A DNA stretch of 35,262 nucleotides. It comes from Candidatus Zhuqueibacterota bacterium. GTDB taxonomy: Bacteria; Zhuqueibacterota; Zhuqueibacteria; Zhuqueibacterales; Zhuqueibacteraceae. The stretch's first letter is position 1. Each line of letters starts with the position of its first letter. Under the pieces are notes generated by a model. The model searched no databases. It was given only the letters and a program-made list of their open reading frames with translations, and had not been told where the DNA came from. Both the position numbers and the translations under genes were made by a program. Shown one piece after another: positions 1 to 7,467 of the stretch. The stretch covers positions 1-35,262 of the forward strand of contig JAKEEU010000098.1 of the NCBI GenBank assembly GCA_022616415.1, in the 5' to 3' direction.

Positions 1-51
1 CGGATCAAAAACTCACGCTGAAAAGCTTTTTCCGTGTGTGTTTTTGATCCG
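1..51. repeat. Palindromic repeat at left edge
   Basis: A 12-bp perfect inverted repeat: CGGATCAAAAAC at 1-12 pairs with GTTTTTGATCCG at 40-51, and the pairing continues imperfectly inwards (CAC/GTG). The window starts at the repeat, so its left side may be incomplete. It is followed by AT-rich non-coding sequence to about 304 in which I see no gene. Confidence 0.6.
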
Positions 52-304
52 CGTGTACACAAAAACTCAGAATTTTTTTCTAACTTTTGCTGCGCAATGA
101 CTTAGTTTTTCAACAAAAAGAGGTTTTCCAGCAACCTGTTAAGCTTTGACTGCAACCGCATTTCGGTTCGTGACGATTTGAGCCACGATCATGACACACG
201 GCACGAGCAACTCCGGGATAGGGAATTTTCGTTGATTAGTGCCAACCTGATTTATCAGACAGAAATTCTCCCCGCCTTTCCCGAAAACTTTTCTCCCTCC
301 ATAC

Positions 305-1231
305 TCACGCCACTGGATTCTTCAAATCCCCAAAACCCTCGATGCTGGCCACCATCACATCGCCCGGTTGAATCGGGCCGACGCCGGAGGGCGTGCCGGT
401 TGCAATAATATCGCCCGGCTGCAACGTGCAGAAGCGCGAAAGATAGCTGACCAGCTCGGTCACCGGAAAAATCATGTCAGCGGTCGAGCCTTTTTGCCGG
501 ATTTGATCGTTGACGGTCAATTGGAGATTGAGCGCTTGCGGATTGGGTACGCTCTCCGCCGGAATGAGATAGGGGCCGACGGGACAAAACGTGTCGAAGC
601 TTTTGGCGCGAAACCACGGCAGGTTGGCGCCGGCATCCTTCTTCTGCAGCTCACGCGCCGTGACGTCATTCATAATCGTGTAGCCGGCAATGAACTCGTG
701 CGCATACTGAGTGGCAATATTCGACGCGGTTTTGCCGATAACCAGCGCCAGCTCGACCTCGTGATCGACCCGGCCCCGACCTTCCTTTAAGTCATTTGAA
801 ATGGAAAGTCGGGGCAGACGAACCGGCTCTTCGTGCGCGATCATTGACGACACCGATTTGGCGAAAAACACCGGTTCTTCGGTGGCGGGCTTATTGCCCA
901 GTTCTTTCGCGTGCTCGGTGTAATTGCGGCCGATGCACAGAATTTTTTGCGGCCGGCTGATCGGAACTTGCAGGCGAAAATACTGCTTCAACTTCAAATC
1001 ATCGAGCGGGCGAAAATCCTTCAGCGTCGTGAACACTTCGTCGAAAGTTTCGGCGTGAAAAAGATCGAGCTCCACCATCAACTGCAAAAAGGGCAAATCC
1101 GGCGCCGTGCGGTCGAGCTTGATCTGCTTGAAAATATCCCAAGCCACTGAAAAGTTGTAGCGCACCCCGTTCCATTCCACGCCAATCTGGGGAAAGTTCT
1201 TTTTGTTGAGGAAGGCAAATGCGCGCGTCAA
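305..1231 (-). CDS. Fumarylacetoacetate hydrolase family protein
   Basis: 308 aa, the usual length for this family, whose members act as hydrolases, hydratases or decarboxylases on 2-keto acids and acylpyruvates in catabolism of aromatics and sugars. The C-terminal catalytic fold is intact. GRNYTEHAKELGN (about 101-113) opens the domain. DHEVELALVIG (156-166) and NDVTAREL (188-195) carry the expected acidic metal ligands (E158, E160, D189). K210 and GTPSGVG (279-285) complete the active-site region. The N-terminal 90 residues form the smaller accessory domain. The start is a TTG preceded by AGGG on the minus strand at six bases; no in-frame ATG is upstream. The exact substrate cannot be told. 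It stands alone, diverging from the gene at 1452. Confidence 0.9.
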   Translation of the reverse strand: MTRAFAFLNKKNFPQIGVEWNGVRYNFSVAWDIFKQIKLDRTAPDLPFLQLMVELDLFHAETFDEVFTTLKDFRPLDDLKLKQYFRLQVPISRPQKILCIGRNYTEHAKELGNKPATEEPVFFAKSVSSMIAHEEPVRLPRLSISNDLKEGRGRVDHEVELALVIGKTASNIATQYAHEFIAGYTIMNDVTARELQKKDAGANLPWFRAKSFDTFCPVGPYLIPAESVPNPQALNLQLTVNDQIRQKGSTADMIFPVTELVSYLSRFCTLQPGDIIATGTPSGVGPIQPGDVMVASIEGFGDLKNPVA

Positions 1232-1342
1232 AGGGCACCCTTGGTTTAATCTGTCATGACTAAAGTTTATAAAAGAAGAATGCCAGCTAATCGGCTCCTA
1301 AACAGGCAAACCGGCTAACCGGCCAACTTTTGTAACAGCATA

Positions 1343-1371
1343 AGTATAACTACAAAGTCTTTAAAAGGCAA
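1343..1371 (-). promoter_or_regulatory. Candidate promoter for the FAH-family gene
   Basis: On the minus strand TTGCCT (1371-1366) and TATACT (1348-1343) are separated by 17 bp, a sigma-70-like arrangement about 110 bp upstream of the TTG start. It is back to back with the plus-strand promoter at 1394-1422. Confidence 0.45.
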
Positions 1372-1393
1372 GAGAAGTTTTTAAAATGTACAC

Positions 1394-1422
1394 TTGACAT
1401 TGACGCTTGGGGTGAATATATT
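1394..1422 (+). promoter_or_regulatory. Sigma-70-type promoter
   Basis: TTGACA (1394-1399), a 17-bp spacer, then TATATT (1417-1422). Transcription would start near 1429, about 23 bases before the ATG at 1452. The same two hexamers with the same spacing occur at 7162-7190, 20570-20598 and (minus strand) 9474-9502, which strengthens the call. Confidence 0.75.
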
Positions 1423-1451
1423 GGGCATATCCGTTCCAATCTTGTACGGTC

Positions 1452-3047
1452 ATGAAATCTCTGTTCGAGCCGATTTTGCGAAAATTCCGCCGCCGTCGCC
1501 AGCAACCGCTTGGGTTTCCGGGCGCTTTCGGCCTGTCGCTTTTTCTTCACCTCCTGCTTTTTGTGGTCGCGAGCGTTCTGGTCGGATTCCTCGAAGCCAC
1601 GCGTTCCGATTTCGTCCCGCGCGTTTTTGAATTCGTCCTCGGCCCGGAGCGCGCGCCGGAGAAAAGCGCCGCGGCGTCTTCTATGAATCTCAACGGCAAC
1701 TCGCCGCCTCGGTCGTTGCCGCATGAAACCAGCAGACGGCGCCATGCCGCGAATATTCCCGGCGAGACGCCGTCGGTTGAGCAGGAAGAAACGACGCCGG
1801 CGTTGCCCAAGGCCCGGGATTTAACCGATTTTGACGAGCACGGCTCGGCAGCAAATCTGGAAACGCTTCCCACGCGACCATTGCAGTTTGCGCCGCTCGT
1901 CGAACATTTGCGGCGGCCATCCCACCCCCCTTCTGCAAGGCCGGCGCTCGTTTCTTTCAAAATGCCCGTGCCCTCATCGCAGCGCAAGGCTATTTTAAAA
2001 AAGGTGAAAAAATGGATTACTGCCAACGCGCTTGATTCGTCTTTGGTTTGGGAAAAAGACGGGCAATATTTCAATTTGCGATTGCATCATCAGCCGGCGC
2101 CATCGGCAACGGGCCTCGACGAGCTTTTGGTTACAGTGACCACGATTGACGACGGCGACACGTTGTCAACCCGTCTGCGGATGCGGCGTCTGGCTTTTTC
2201 GCAGTTTGCCCAGTTTGTGGATTATTGGGATCCGCAGGTGGCGGTGCACGACGACGAATTCGATGGCCGCTTTCACAGCAACAGCGCCTTGGTGATTAGC
2301 GGCAGCGGCGGCACCCAGCCGAAATTTCGCGGCAAAGTCACCACCGCGAGTTATTCCATCCGCAGCGACCGAGCGCCGGTTTTTCTCGACCGTGAAAAGG
2401 TCTTTCTCGACGGCATCGAAGAAGGCGCCGACCGCATTCCCTTGCCGCGCGTTTTTTTGGGGATTCCGCGTGACAATTCTCACGTCCAAACCTTTGTGGA
2501 AGAAACCTGGCTCACGTTTCACCGCGACGGCAGATACACCTGGCGCTCCGCTTCCGGGCCGCAGGCGGAGCATCGCGCTGCGCCGGAGAAAGCGCCGGGC
2601 TGCATCATCGCCAAAAGCAAGCTGCACGTCAAAGGCGTCGTCAAAGGCTTGTGGCTGGTTTTTAGTGAAAATAGAATCATCATCGACGACGACGTGTCGT
2701 ATCAACAGAATCCGGAAATTTTTCCCGCCTCAAACGATTTCCTCGGCTTGGTAAGCGCGAAGGACGTCGAAATCGCGCCGCCGGCAGTGACCGGCCCCGG
2801 CGATTTGAAAATTTACGCCGCGATTTTGGCCAAAGGCCGGTTCCGCGTTCCCCATCTTTACACGCGCCAAACCGGCACGCTGCACGTTTACGGCAGCCTT
2901 TCCGCCGGATCGATTTCCGCCACCGAGCCGCGCTACGCCACGCGCATCCGTTTTGACAAACGCTTCGAGAATATGCGCCCGCCGAATTTCCCCATGACGA
3001 ATCGCTATGAAATTACCGAATGGGATGAGCGGTGGATCGTGAAGTAA
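1452..3047 (+). CDS. Membrane-anchored protein with pilus-assembly-like C-terminal part
   Basis: 531 aa, function unknown. A basic N-terminus (KFRRRRQQ) is followed by one hydrophobic segment at about 26-46, then a Pro/Arg/Ser-rich linker to about residue 160. This layout recalls TonB-like or PilX-like anchors. The C-terminal half is Gly-rich and beta-like. Its end (HVYGSLSAG, then NFPMTNRYEITEW) resembles the ending of DUF4900/PilX-type proteins, which I recall ending PPYFPTT..YE. This is a memory-based resemblance, not a search result. The family of this protein would be inner-membrane or periplasmic. A strong promoter lies just upstream; the Shine-Dalgarno sequence is weak. Its end overlaps the helicase fragment by 16 bp. 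The reading frame is intact throughout. Confidence 0.7.
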   Translation: MKSLFEPILRKFRRRRQQPLGFPGAFGLSLFLHLLLFVVASVLVGFLEATRSDFVPRVFEFVLGPERAPEKSAAASSMNLNGNSPPRSLPHETSRRRHAANIPGETPSVEQEETTPALPKARDLTDFDEHGSAANLETLPTRPLQFAPLVEHLRRPSHPPSARPALVSFKMPVPSSQRKAILKKVKKWITANALDSSLVWEKDGQYFNLRLHHQPAPSATGLDELLVTVTTIDDGDTLSTRLRMRRLAFSQFAQFVDYWDPQVAVHDDEFDGRFHSNSALVISGSGGTQPKFRGKVTTASYSIRSDRAPVFLDREKVFLDGIEEGADRIPLPRVFLGIPRDNSHVQTFVEETWLTFHRDGRYTWRSASGPQAEHRAAPEKAPGCIIAKSKLHVKGVVKGLWLVFSENRIIIDDDVSYQQNPEIFPASNDFLGLVSAKDVEIAPPAVTGPGDLKIYAAILAKGRFRVPHLYTRQTGTLHVYGSLSAGSISATEPRYATRIRFDKRFENMRPPNFPMTNRYEITEWDERWIVK

Positions 3048-3313
3048 CCCAGTCGGCCCGACTGGAAATTTCTGGCCGCTTGATGCTGAATGACAATCAT
3101 CTCCACATCATTGCGGCGCCAGGTTCGGGGAAAACCATTCTCGGCTTGGAGGTCGTGCGTCGTTTGAATAAGCCGGCTTTGATTCTGTCGCCAACTTTGG
3201 CAGTTAGAGATACAAGAACGGTGGAAGGAAGAAAGTTAATGTTAAAAGCCCACGAAAGCTCCTTGTCCTCTAACTTTCAACTGCGCTCGGAACGGGTGAG
3301 TTGCTGGAAGTAA
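3032..3313 (+). pseudogene. Fragment of a superfamily II DEAD/DEAH-box helicase
   Basis: A 93-codon open frame contains only the beginning of a helicase core: Walker A motif AAPGSGKT (28-35), then ALILSPTLAVRD (49-60), the motif Ia region. After residue 60 the likeness stops and the frame runs into unrelated sequence. Motif II (DEAD/DEAH) and everything after it are absent, so no working enzyme can be made. The likeness also begins abruptly about 14 codons in, so both ends of the original gene are missing. It is probably a leftover of a larger, possibly defence-related helicase gene. It sits between the unknown membrane protein and the ABC exporter genes. Confidence 0.65.
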
Positions 3314-3324
3314 TTGAAGAAAAA

Positions 3325-4308
3325 ATGCCGCTGATCACAGTCGAGAATCTCGTAAAAACCTTTCAAATCGCGCAACGCCAATCCGGAATATGGGGCGCTT
3401 TAAAGGGCGTGGTGCATCGCACTTACCACACGATCAACGCGCTGGACGGCATTTCCTTTACGGTTGCGCCAGGCGAGCTGGTGGGGTATATCGGGCCGAA
3501 CGGCGCCGGAAAATCCACCACCGTCAAAGTACTCGCCGGAATTATGGCGCCGGACTCCGGTGCTTGTGAAGTTTTGGGCCGCATGCCGTGGCGGGATCGC
3601 ATCGCCACCGTTCGCGGGATCGGCGTCGTCTTCGGCCAACGCACTCAGCTTTGGTGGGACTTGCCGGTGATCGAATCCTTCGATCTGTTGCGCGATATCT
3701 ACAGCGTGCCTCGAGAAAGCTATCAGAAAAATCTGGCGGAGCTGATCGCCTGGTTGAATCTCGAGGCGCTTTTGAATATTCCCGTGCGCCAGCTCAGCCT
3801 GGGGCAGCGCATGCGTTGCGATTTAGCCGCAGCGCTGCTGCACGCGCCGGCTTTGCTTTTTCTGGACGAGCCAACCATCGGCTTGGACGCAGTTTCCAAA
3901 TTGGCCGTGCGTGACTTTATCCGCAAACTAAATCGCGAGCGCGGAGTGACCGTCATCCTCACGACCCACGACATGGATGACATCGAGGCGCTCTGCAATC
4001 GCGTCATCATGATCGGGCAGGGAAAAATTCTTTTCGATGGGAGACTCGATGATTTGCGGACACGGGTTTCCACAGAGCGCCGGCTCATTATCGATCTGGA
4101 TGACGAACACGCCGAGGTAAAGGATGCCGCCGTCACCATAATCAGTCGTGACGGTCATCGCGTCTGCCTCAGTTTTGATCCCGACCACGTTCCGGCTGCC
4201 GCATTGATCAGCCGCATCACCGCTCAACACGCCATACGTGATCTGCTGGTCGAGAACCCTCCCATTGAGGAAATCATCGCTCGGCTTTACAGCCAATCCA
4301 AAATATGA
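3325..4308 (+). CDS. ABC-2 type transporter ATP-binding protein
   Basis: 327 aa from the ATG at 3325; the frame is open 24 bases further up to a TTG, but GAAGAA just before this ATG fits a ribosome site. All ATPase motifs are present: Walker A GPNGAGKST (57-65), Q-loop FGQ (103-105), signature LSLGQ (157-161), Walker B LLFLDEP (177-183) and H-loop TTHD (H215). A C-terminal regulatory tail of about 90 residues follows, as in exporter ATPases. It would energise export through the two permeases encoded just downstream; the substrate is unknown. The order ATPase, permease, permease matches three-gene systems whose permeases belong to the ABC2_membrane_6 type. Confidence 0.92.
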   Translation: MPLITVENLVKTFQIAQRQSGIWGALKGVVHRTYHTINALDGISFTVAPGELVGYIGPNGAGKSTTVKVLAGIMAPDSGACEVLGRMPWRDRIATVRGIGVVFGQRTQLWWDLPVIESFDLLRDIYSVPRESYQKNLAELIAWLNLEALLNIPVRQLSLGQRMRCDLAAALLHAPALLFLDEPTIGLDAVSKLAVRDFIRKLNRERGVTVILTTHDMDDIEALCNRVIMIGQGKILFDGRLDDLRTRVSTERRLIIDLDDEHAEVKDAAVTIISRDGHRVCLSFDPDHVPAAALISRITAQHAIRDLLVENPPIEEIIARLYSQSKI

Positions 4309-5249
4309 AGTCCCAACGCGAACAAGTCGCAACCAAAAACAAAAGCGCACGCAAAGACGCAGAGCCGCAAAAAACACGCAAAGATTTTCTCTGCGTTGCC
4401 TTTGCGTCTTCGCGGCTTTGCGTGAAAGTTTTTGCTTTTTTTGCAAGGGTTTTACCCAGAACGGCTTATTGCGCAATTCTCAGCGCGCGTTTCCGCATGT
4501 TGCTGCAATATCGCGCCGCTGCCTTCGCCGGATTTGTCACCCAATTGTTTTGGGGCCTTATTCGCGTCATGATCTTTTCAGCATTCTATCGCTCGTCAAA
4601 TGCGCCGCAGCCCATGACCTAAGAAGAGGTGGAAACCTACGTTTGGCTCGGCCAGGCCATGCTAATGATCCTGCCGTGGAACATCGACGCCGAGATCAAG
4701 CAAATGATGCGCACCGGCAGCGTCGCTTACGAGCTGCTGCGTCCGCTCGATCTTTATCTGTTGTGGTTCAGCCGCGCCCTGGCTTGGCGGACGGCGCCCA
4801 CTTTATTACGAAGCATTCCACTTTTCGCAATCGCCGCGCTTTTTTTCGGGCTACAGCTTCCGGCGAATTGGACCGCCGCAGCGGGATGGATGGTGGCGAC
4901 GCTGCTGGCGATTCTATTGAGCAGCGCGATATCGACTTTGCAAAACCTCTCGTTGCTGTGGACCATCGCCGGTGAAGGTGTGGCCTATTTGTCTTTTGCC
5001 GCGGTGGTGATATTTTCGGGAATGATGATTCCCCTGCCGCTCTTTCCGGATTGGGCGCAAGCTGCCATCAAGCTGCTGCCCTTTCGCGGACTCTGCGACG
5101 TTCCTTTCCGAATATACGCCGGCCATATTCCACCCTCCGAGTATTTGCACGAGCTGGCGCTGCAGTCAGTTTGGATTGTCGGGCTGATCATCTTGGGACG
5201 TTGGGTCCTATCTCGCGGCGTGCGCCGCTTGGTAGTCCAAGGAGGCTGA
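4305..5249 (+). pseudogene. ABC-2 type permease, first subunit, broken by an in-frame stop
   Basis: The frame from 4305 reads through the GCAAAG repeat, then gives real permease sequence from about 4455 (SARFRMLLQYRAAAFAGF). It stops at TAA 4620-4622 and resumes in the same frame to 5249 with EEVETYVWLGQAML and the remaining hydrophobic segments. Only one codon separates the halves, and TTA (Leu) to TAA would be a single base change. Together they give a membrane protein of the ABC2_membrane_6 type, about 260 aa, partner of the ATPase at 3325 and the permease at 5440. Restart at GTG 4629 is possible but its GAGG sits directly against the codon, and the first membrane segment would be lost. 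The original start codon is unclear; ATG 4497 is the first after the repeat. Confidence 0.75.
4348..4424. repeat. Palindromic repeat, GCAAAG type, fused into a permease reading frame
   Basis: The left half (from 4348, CACGCAAAGACGCAGAGCCG) is roughly the reverse complement of the right half (CTTCGCGGCTTTGCGTG, to 4424), giving a long imperfect hairpin built of GCAAAG units. I recall similar repeats scattered in many environmental bacterial genomes. It lies immediately after the ATPase gene and replaces the normal beginning of the permease frame, adding about 40 artificial-looking codons. Confidence 0.75.
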
Positions 5250-5264
5250 TATTGATTTCGGATT

Positions 5265-5385
5265 AAAGACAGAAAGATGGAGGGCAGAAAAATGTTTACC
5301 CCGATTTGCGGGGCTTTTTGCTCCAGTTGAGCATTGCTTTGATGATACCAAACTCCATTTTTCTGTCGCTCATTTTTCTGTCTTT
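5265..5385. repeat. Palindromic repeat, ACAGAAAAATG type
   Basis: The arm at 5265-5294 (AAAGACAGAAAGATGGAGGG and on) is nearly the reverse complement of 5356-5385, where CATTTTTCTGTC occurs and is partly repeated. Inside sits a small hairpin CCCCG/CGGGG (5299-5313) followed by five T. The element occupies most of the gap between the two permease genes; the inner hairpin could lower transcription into the second permease. Confidence 0.7.
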
Positions 5386-5439
5386 GCTTTTGTTCTAGCC
5401 AACCGAACATTGTCAAGTTACTTACACGAGATTTTCACC

Positions 5440-6240
5440 GTGACCGCTTTGAGACTTTATCTCCGTTACCTCGGCGTGTCCGTGCGCAGCCAAATGGAAT
5501 ACCGCGCCTCGTTTCTCATGAATGCTTTAGGGCAATTTCTCATGACCGGCATCGAATTTCTGGGTCTGTGGGCGCTCTTCGATCGCTTTGGCAGCGTGCG
5601 AGGCTGGCGACTGCCGGAAGTGGCTCTGCTCTACGGCATGGTCAACGTCGCCTTCTCTATTACCGACGCGGCGGCGCGCGGCTTCGACGCGTTTGGCCAA
5701 ATGATCAAAAGCGGCGATTTCGATCGTCTCTTGCTGCGGCCGCGGAGCACGGTTTTGCAATTAGCCGGACAGGAGCTGACGCTTCGGCGGGTCGGACGAT
5801 TCTTACAAGGACTGATCATTCTCATTTGGGCGGCCGCCGAAGCCGGAATCAACTGGTCGCCGGCCAAAGTCTTTCTCGCCCTTGCCGCAATTTTCGGAGG
5901 AAGCTGTCTTTTTTTCGGATTGGTCGTTCTGCAAGCCACGCTGGCGTTTTGGGCGACCGAAAGCCTGGAAATCATGAACACGGTGACTTATGGCGGCGTG
6001 GAAACGGCGCAGTATCCACTTGCCATTTATCGCTCGTGGTTTCGCAAATTCTTTATCTTCATTATTCCCCTGGCTTGTGTCAATTACTTTCCGGCGCTGG
6101 CGATTTTGGAGCGCGCCGATCCTTTGGGCACGCTGGCGCTCTGGCAATGGCTCTCGCCAGCCACTGGCATCGTCTTTCTCGTCATCGCCTTGCAAATTTG
6201 GCAGCTCGGCGTTCGCCATTATCGTTCAACCGGAAGCTGA
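5440..6240 (+). CDS. ABC-2 type permease, second subunit
   Basis: 266 aa from GTG 5440; the frame is open to a TTG at 5410. It starts with RLYLRYLGVSVRSQMEYRAS, the usual cytoplasmic opening of ABC2_membrane_6 permeases, followed by about six hydrophobic segments (LMNALGQFLMTGIEFLGLWALF, LIILIWAAAEAG, VFLALAAIFGGSCLFFGLVVL, FIFIIPLACVNYFPALAIL and others). DFDRLLLRP is the family's conserved loop. It should pair with the first permease (broken here) and the ATPase. A strong terminator hairpin follows directly. Confidence 0.88.
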   Translation: MTALRLYLRYLGVSVRSQMEYRASFLMNALGQFLMTGIEFLGLWALFDRFGSVRGWRLPEVALLYGMVNVAFSITDAAARGFDAFGQMIKSGDFDRLLLRPRSTVLQLAGQELTLRRVGRFLQGLIILIWAAAEAGINWSPAKVFLALAAIFGGSCLFFGLVVLQATLAFWATESLEIMNTVTYGGVETAQYPLAIYRSWFRKFFIFIIPLACVNYFPALAILERADPLGTLALWQWLSPATGIVFLVIALQIWQLGVRHYRSTGS

Positions 6241-6245
6241 GTGAG

Positions 6246-6279
6246 AAAGCCGATTGCCGTTTTCCGGCAATCGGCTTTT
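6246..6279. terminator. Bidirectional intrinsic terminator
   Basis: A perfect 14-bp stem, AAAGCCGATTGCCG (6246-6259) with CGGCAATCGGCTTT (6265-6278), loop TTTTC, with A and T on the two sides. It sits between the convergent permease (plus) and the cysteine-rich gene (minus) and could end both transcripts. Confidence 0.85.
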
Positions 6280-6303
6280 CGCAAGCAATTCAACCGGCGT
6301 CGA

Positions 6304-6822
6304 CTAATTCAGCGTTGCCGGCGCCGTAATCGTGAGCTTGTCTCCTTTCACCTCATCGTGGAGGCAAGCCGGGCTGCAGGCAAAGCACTGCTTGAAACCG
6401 ACGTAGTCAAAGAGATCCGACTGCGCCAGAGAAAAAGTGGCCGCAAAAGTGAAAACCCCTTTTTGCACGCATTGGAATTGGCAGCAAAACCGCGCGTGCG
6501 TCGTGTCGCATTTGAGCTGCCCCTGAACGCTGCAGCAATAGGATTTGACGACCCCGCACGAAGACAGATCGATCACCGTCACGTCGAAGATAAATTGCGG
6601 CTGCAGGTCTCCGATCATCTCCGAATAATACACATCCACACAAATATTGAAAACTTCGCCCTCTTTAACGACGCTGACCGGTTTCCCGTTCGCATCCGCG
6701 ACGAACGCATTTTTGATGCAAAGCTCGAACGGTCCGGGAACCGTGGCGCGATAAGGGGCGATCACGGCGATATTCACATCGGGTTGGCGGCTCATCCTGA
6801 CGGCGACATGATTAGCTGACAT
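6304..6822 (-). CDS. Cysteine-rich protein of unknown function
   Basis: 172 aa with 12 cysteines, including two CC pairs (YCCS, FCCQ) and a C-terminal CFACSPAC cluster. No signal peptide or membrane segment is visible. The body is beta-like, with alternating hydrophobic residues (FNICVDVYY, FIFDVTVIDL). I do not recognise the family. The cysteines could bind a metal or cluster if the protein stays in the cytoplasm. The start is well supported: AGGAG (6836-6832 on the minus strand) lies nine bases before the ATG. It is a single gene with a shared terminator at its 3' end. Confidence 0.75.
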   Translation of the reverse strand: MSANHVAVRMSRQPDVNIAVIAPYRATVPGPFELCIKNAFVADANGKPVSVVKEGEVFNICVDVYYSEMIGDLQPQFIFDVTVIDLSSCGVVKSYCCSVQGQLKCDTTHARFCCQFQCVQKGVFTFAATFSLAQSDLFDYVGFKQCFACSPACLHDEVKGDKLTITAPATLN

Positions 6823-6939
6823 AACAGCTTTCTCCTGATATAAAAGTTGAACAGCTTCCCTTCGTCATGAAGGGCTTGAATGAGTGGATAAACCCCCTCG
6901 TAGCCGTGATGGTTTCAGAGCCCCAAACGTAACGCAGAC

Positions 6940-6959
6940 TGCCCCGCCACAGCGGGGCA
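6940..6959. other. GC-rich hairpin in a gene-free gap
   Basis: TGCCCCGC (6940-6947) and GCGGGGCA (6952-6959) form a perfect 8-bp hairpin with loop CACA, in the 390-bp gap between the cysteine-rich gene (minus) and the SpoIID-like gene (plus). There is no T-tract. The rest of the gap, apart from the promoter at 7162-7190, shows only a small CGCCG/CGGCG hairpin near 7076-7088. Confidence 0.4.
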
Positions 6960-7161
6960 AACGAAGCCGATTAGTCAGCTTGGTTTGCAAAATCTTCGCG
7001 GTTGCGCTAGTTTACACTAAATTCAACCTCGTCGATTCAAAGTTCAAAAATCGTATATCAATTTCATTCTCGCACCGCCGTCACGGCGTTAACTTGAGTT
7101 ATTCTTGTCTTCCGCATATAAATTTCGCAAACCAGGTGCCAGTGCGCCGGCAAAAATTTTC

Positions 7162-7190
7162 TTGACAACGAGGCGTAAAGCCCTTATATT
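7162..7190 (+). promoter_or_regulatory. Sigma-70-type promoter for the SpoIID-like gene
   Basis: TTGACA (7162-7167), 17 bp, TATATT (7185-7190). Start of transcription near 7197 would leave a leader of about 19 bases holding GGAG (7205-7208) before the GTG start at 7216. It is identical in hexamers and spacing to three other promoters in the window. Confidence 0.8.
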
Positions 7191-7215
7191 GCAATCGTTT
7201 TTGCGGAGATTCCCT

Positions 7216-7467
7216 GTGTTAAAGCGAAAAATTTTTATGCTGCACTGCTGTTTCTTCTGTCTCTTCGGTGCGCCAATTTTTGTCACAGTGCCGAACCAAA
7301 CGCAAACACGAAAGATTCGGCTCTTTGCAATCTTCTGTCCGCTGTTAAAGCGAAAAACTTTTTTGCTGTTCTGCTGTTGCTTCTGTCTCATCGGTGCGCC
7401 AGTTTTTGCGGCGGCTCCGTGCCGGGCGCAAACGGTTAAGATTCGCCTGTTCGAGATTTTCCATCCG
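7216..7467 (+). repeat. 126-bp tandem duplication doubling the signal peptide
   Basis: Two consecutive 126-bp (42-codon) units, 7216-7341 and 7342-7467, start GTGTTAAAGCGAAAAA and CTGTTAAAGCGAAAAA. They encode LKRKIFMLHCCFFCLFGAP and LKRKTFLLFCCCFCLIGAP, then TRKIRLFAIFCP and TVKIRLFEIFHP. Each unit holds a basic start, a hydrophobic core and a cleavage-like APxF. The frame is kept, so both units are translated. Confidence 0.85.

Noticed and set aside
178..408. Open frame on plus strand at the left edge
   Set aside because: Starts at TTG, low-complexity composition, no ribosome site, and overlaps the end of the FAH-family gene on the other strand.
6903..6975. Partial likeness to a cobalamin riboswitch (GACTGCCCCGCCAC, then GAAGCCGATTAGTCAG)
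   Set aside because: The upstream core helices and the GGAGACC-type end are not recognisable, and the next gene is a SpoIID-like protein with its promoter downstream of this point. Kept only as a hairpin.
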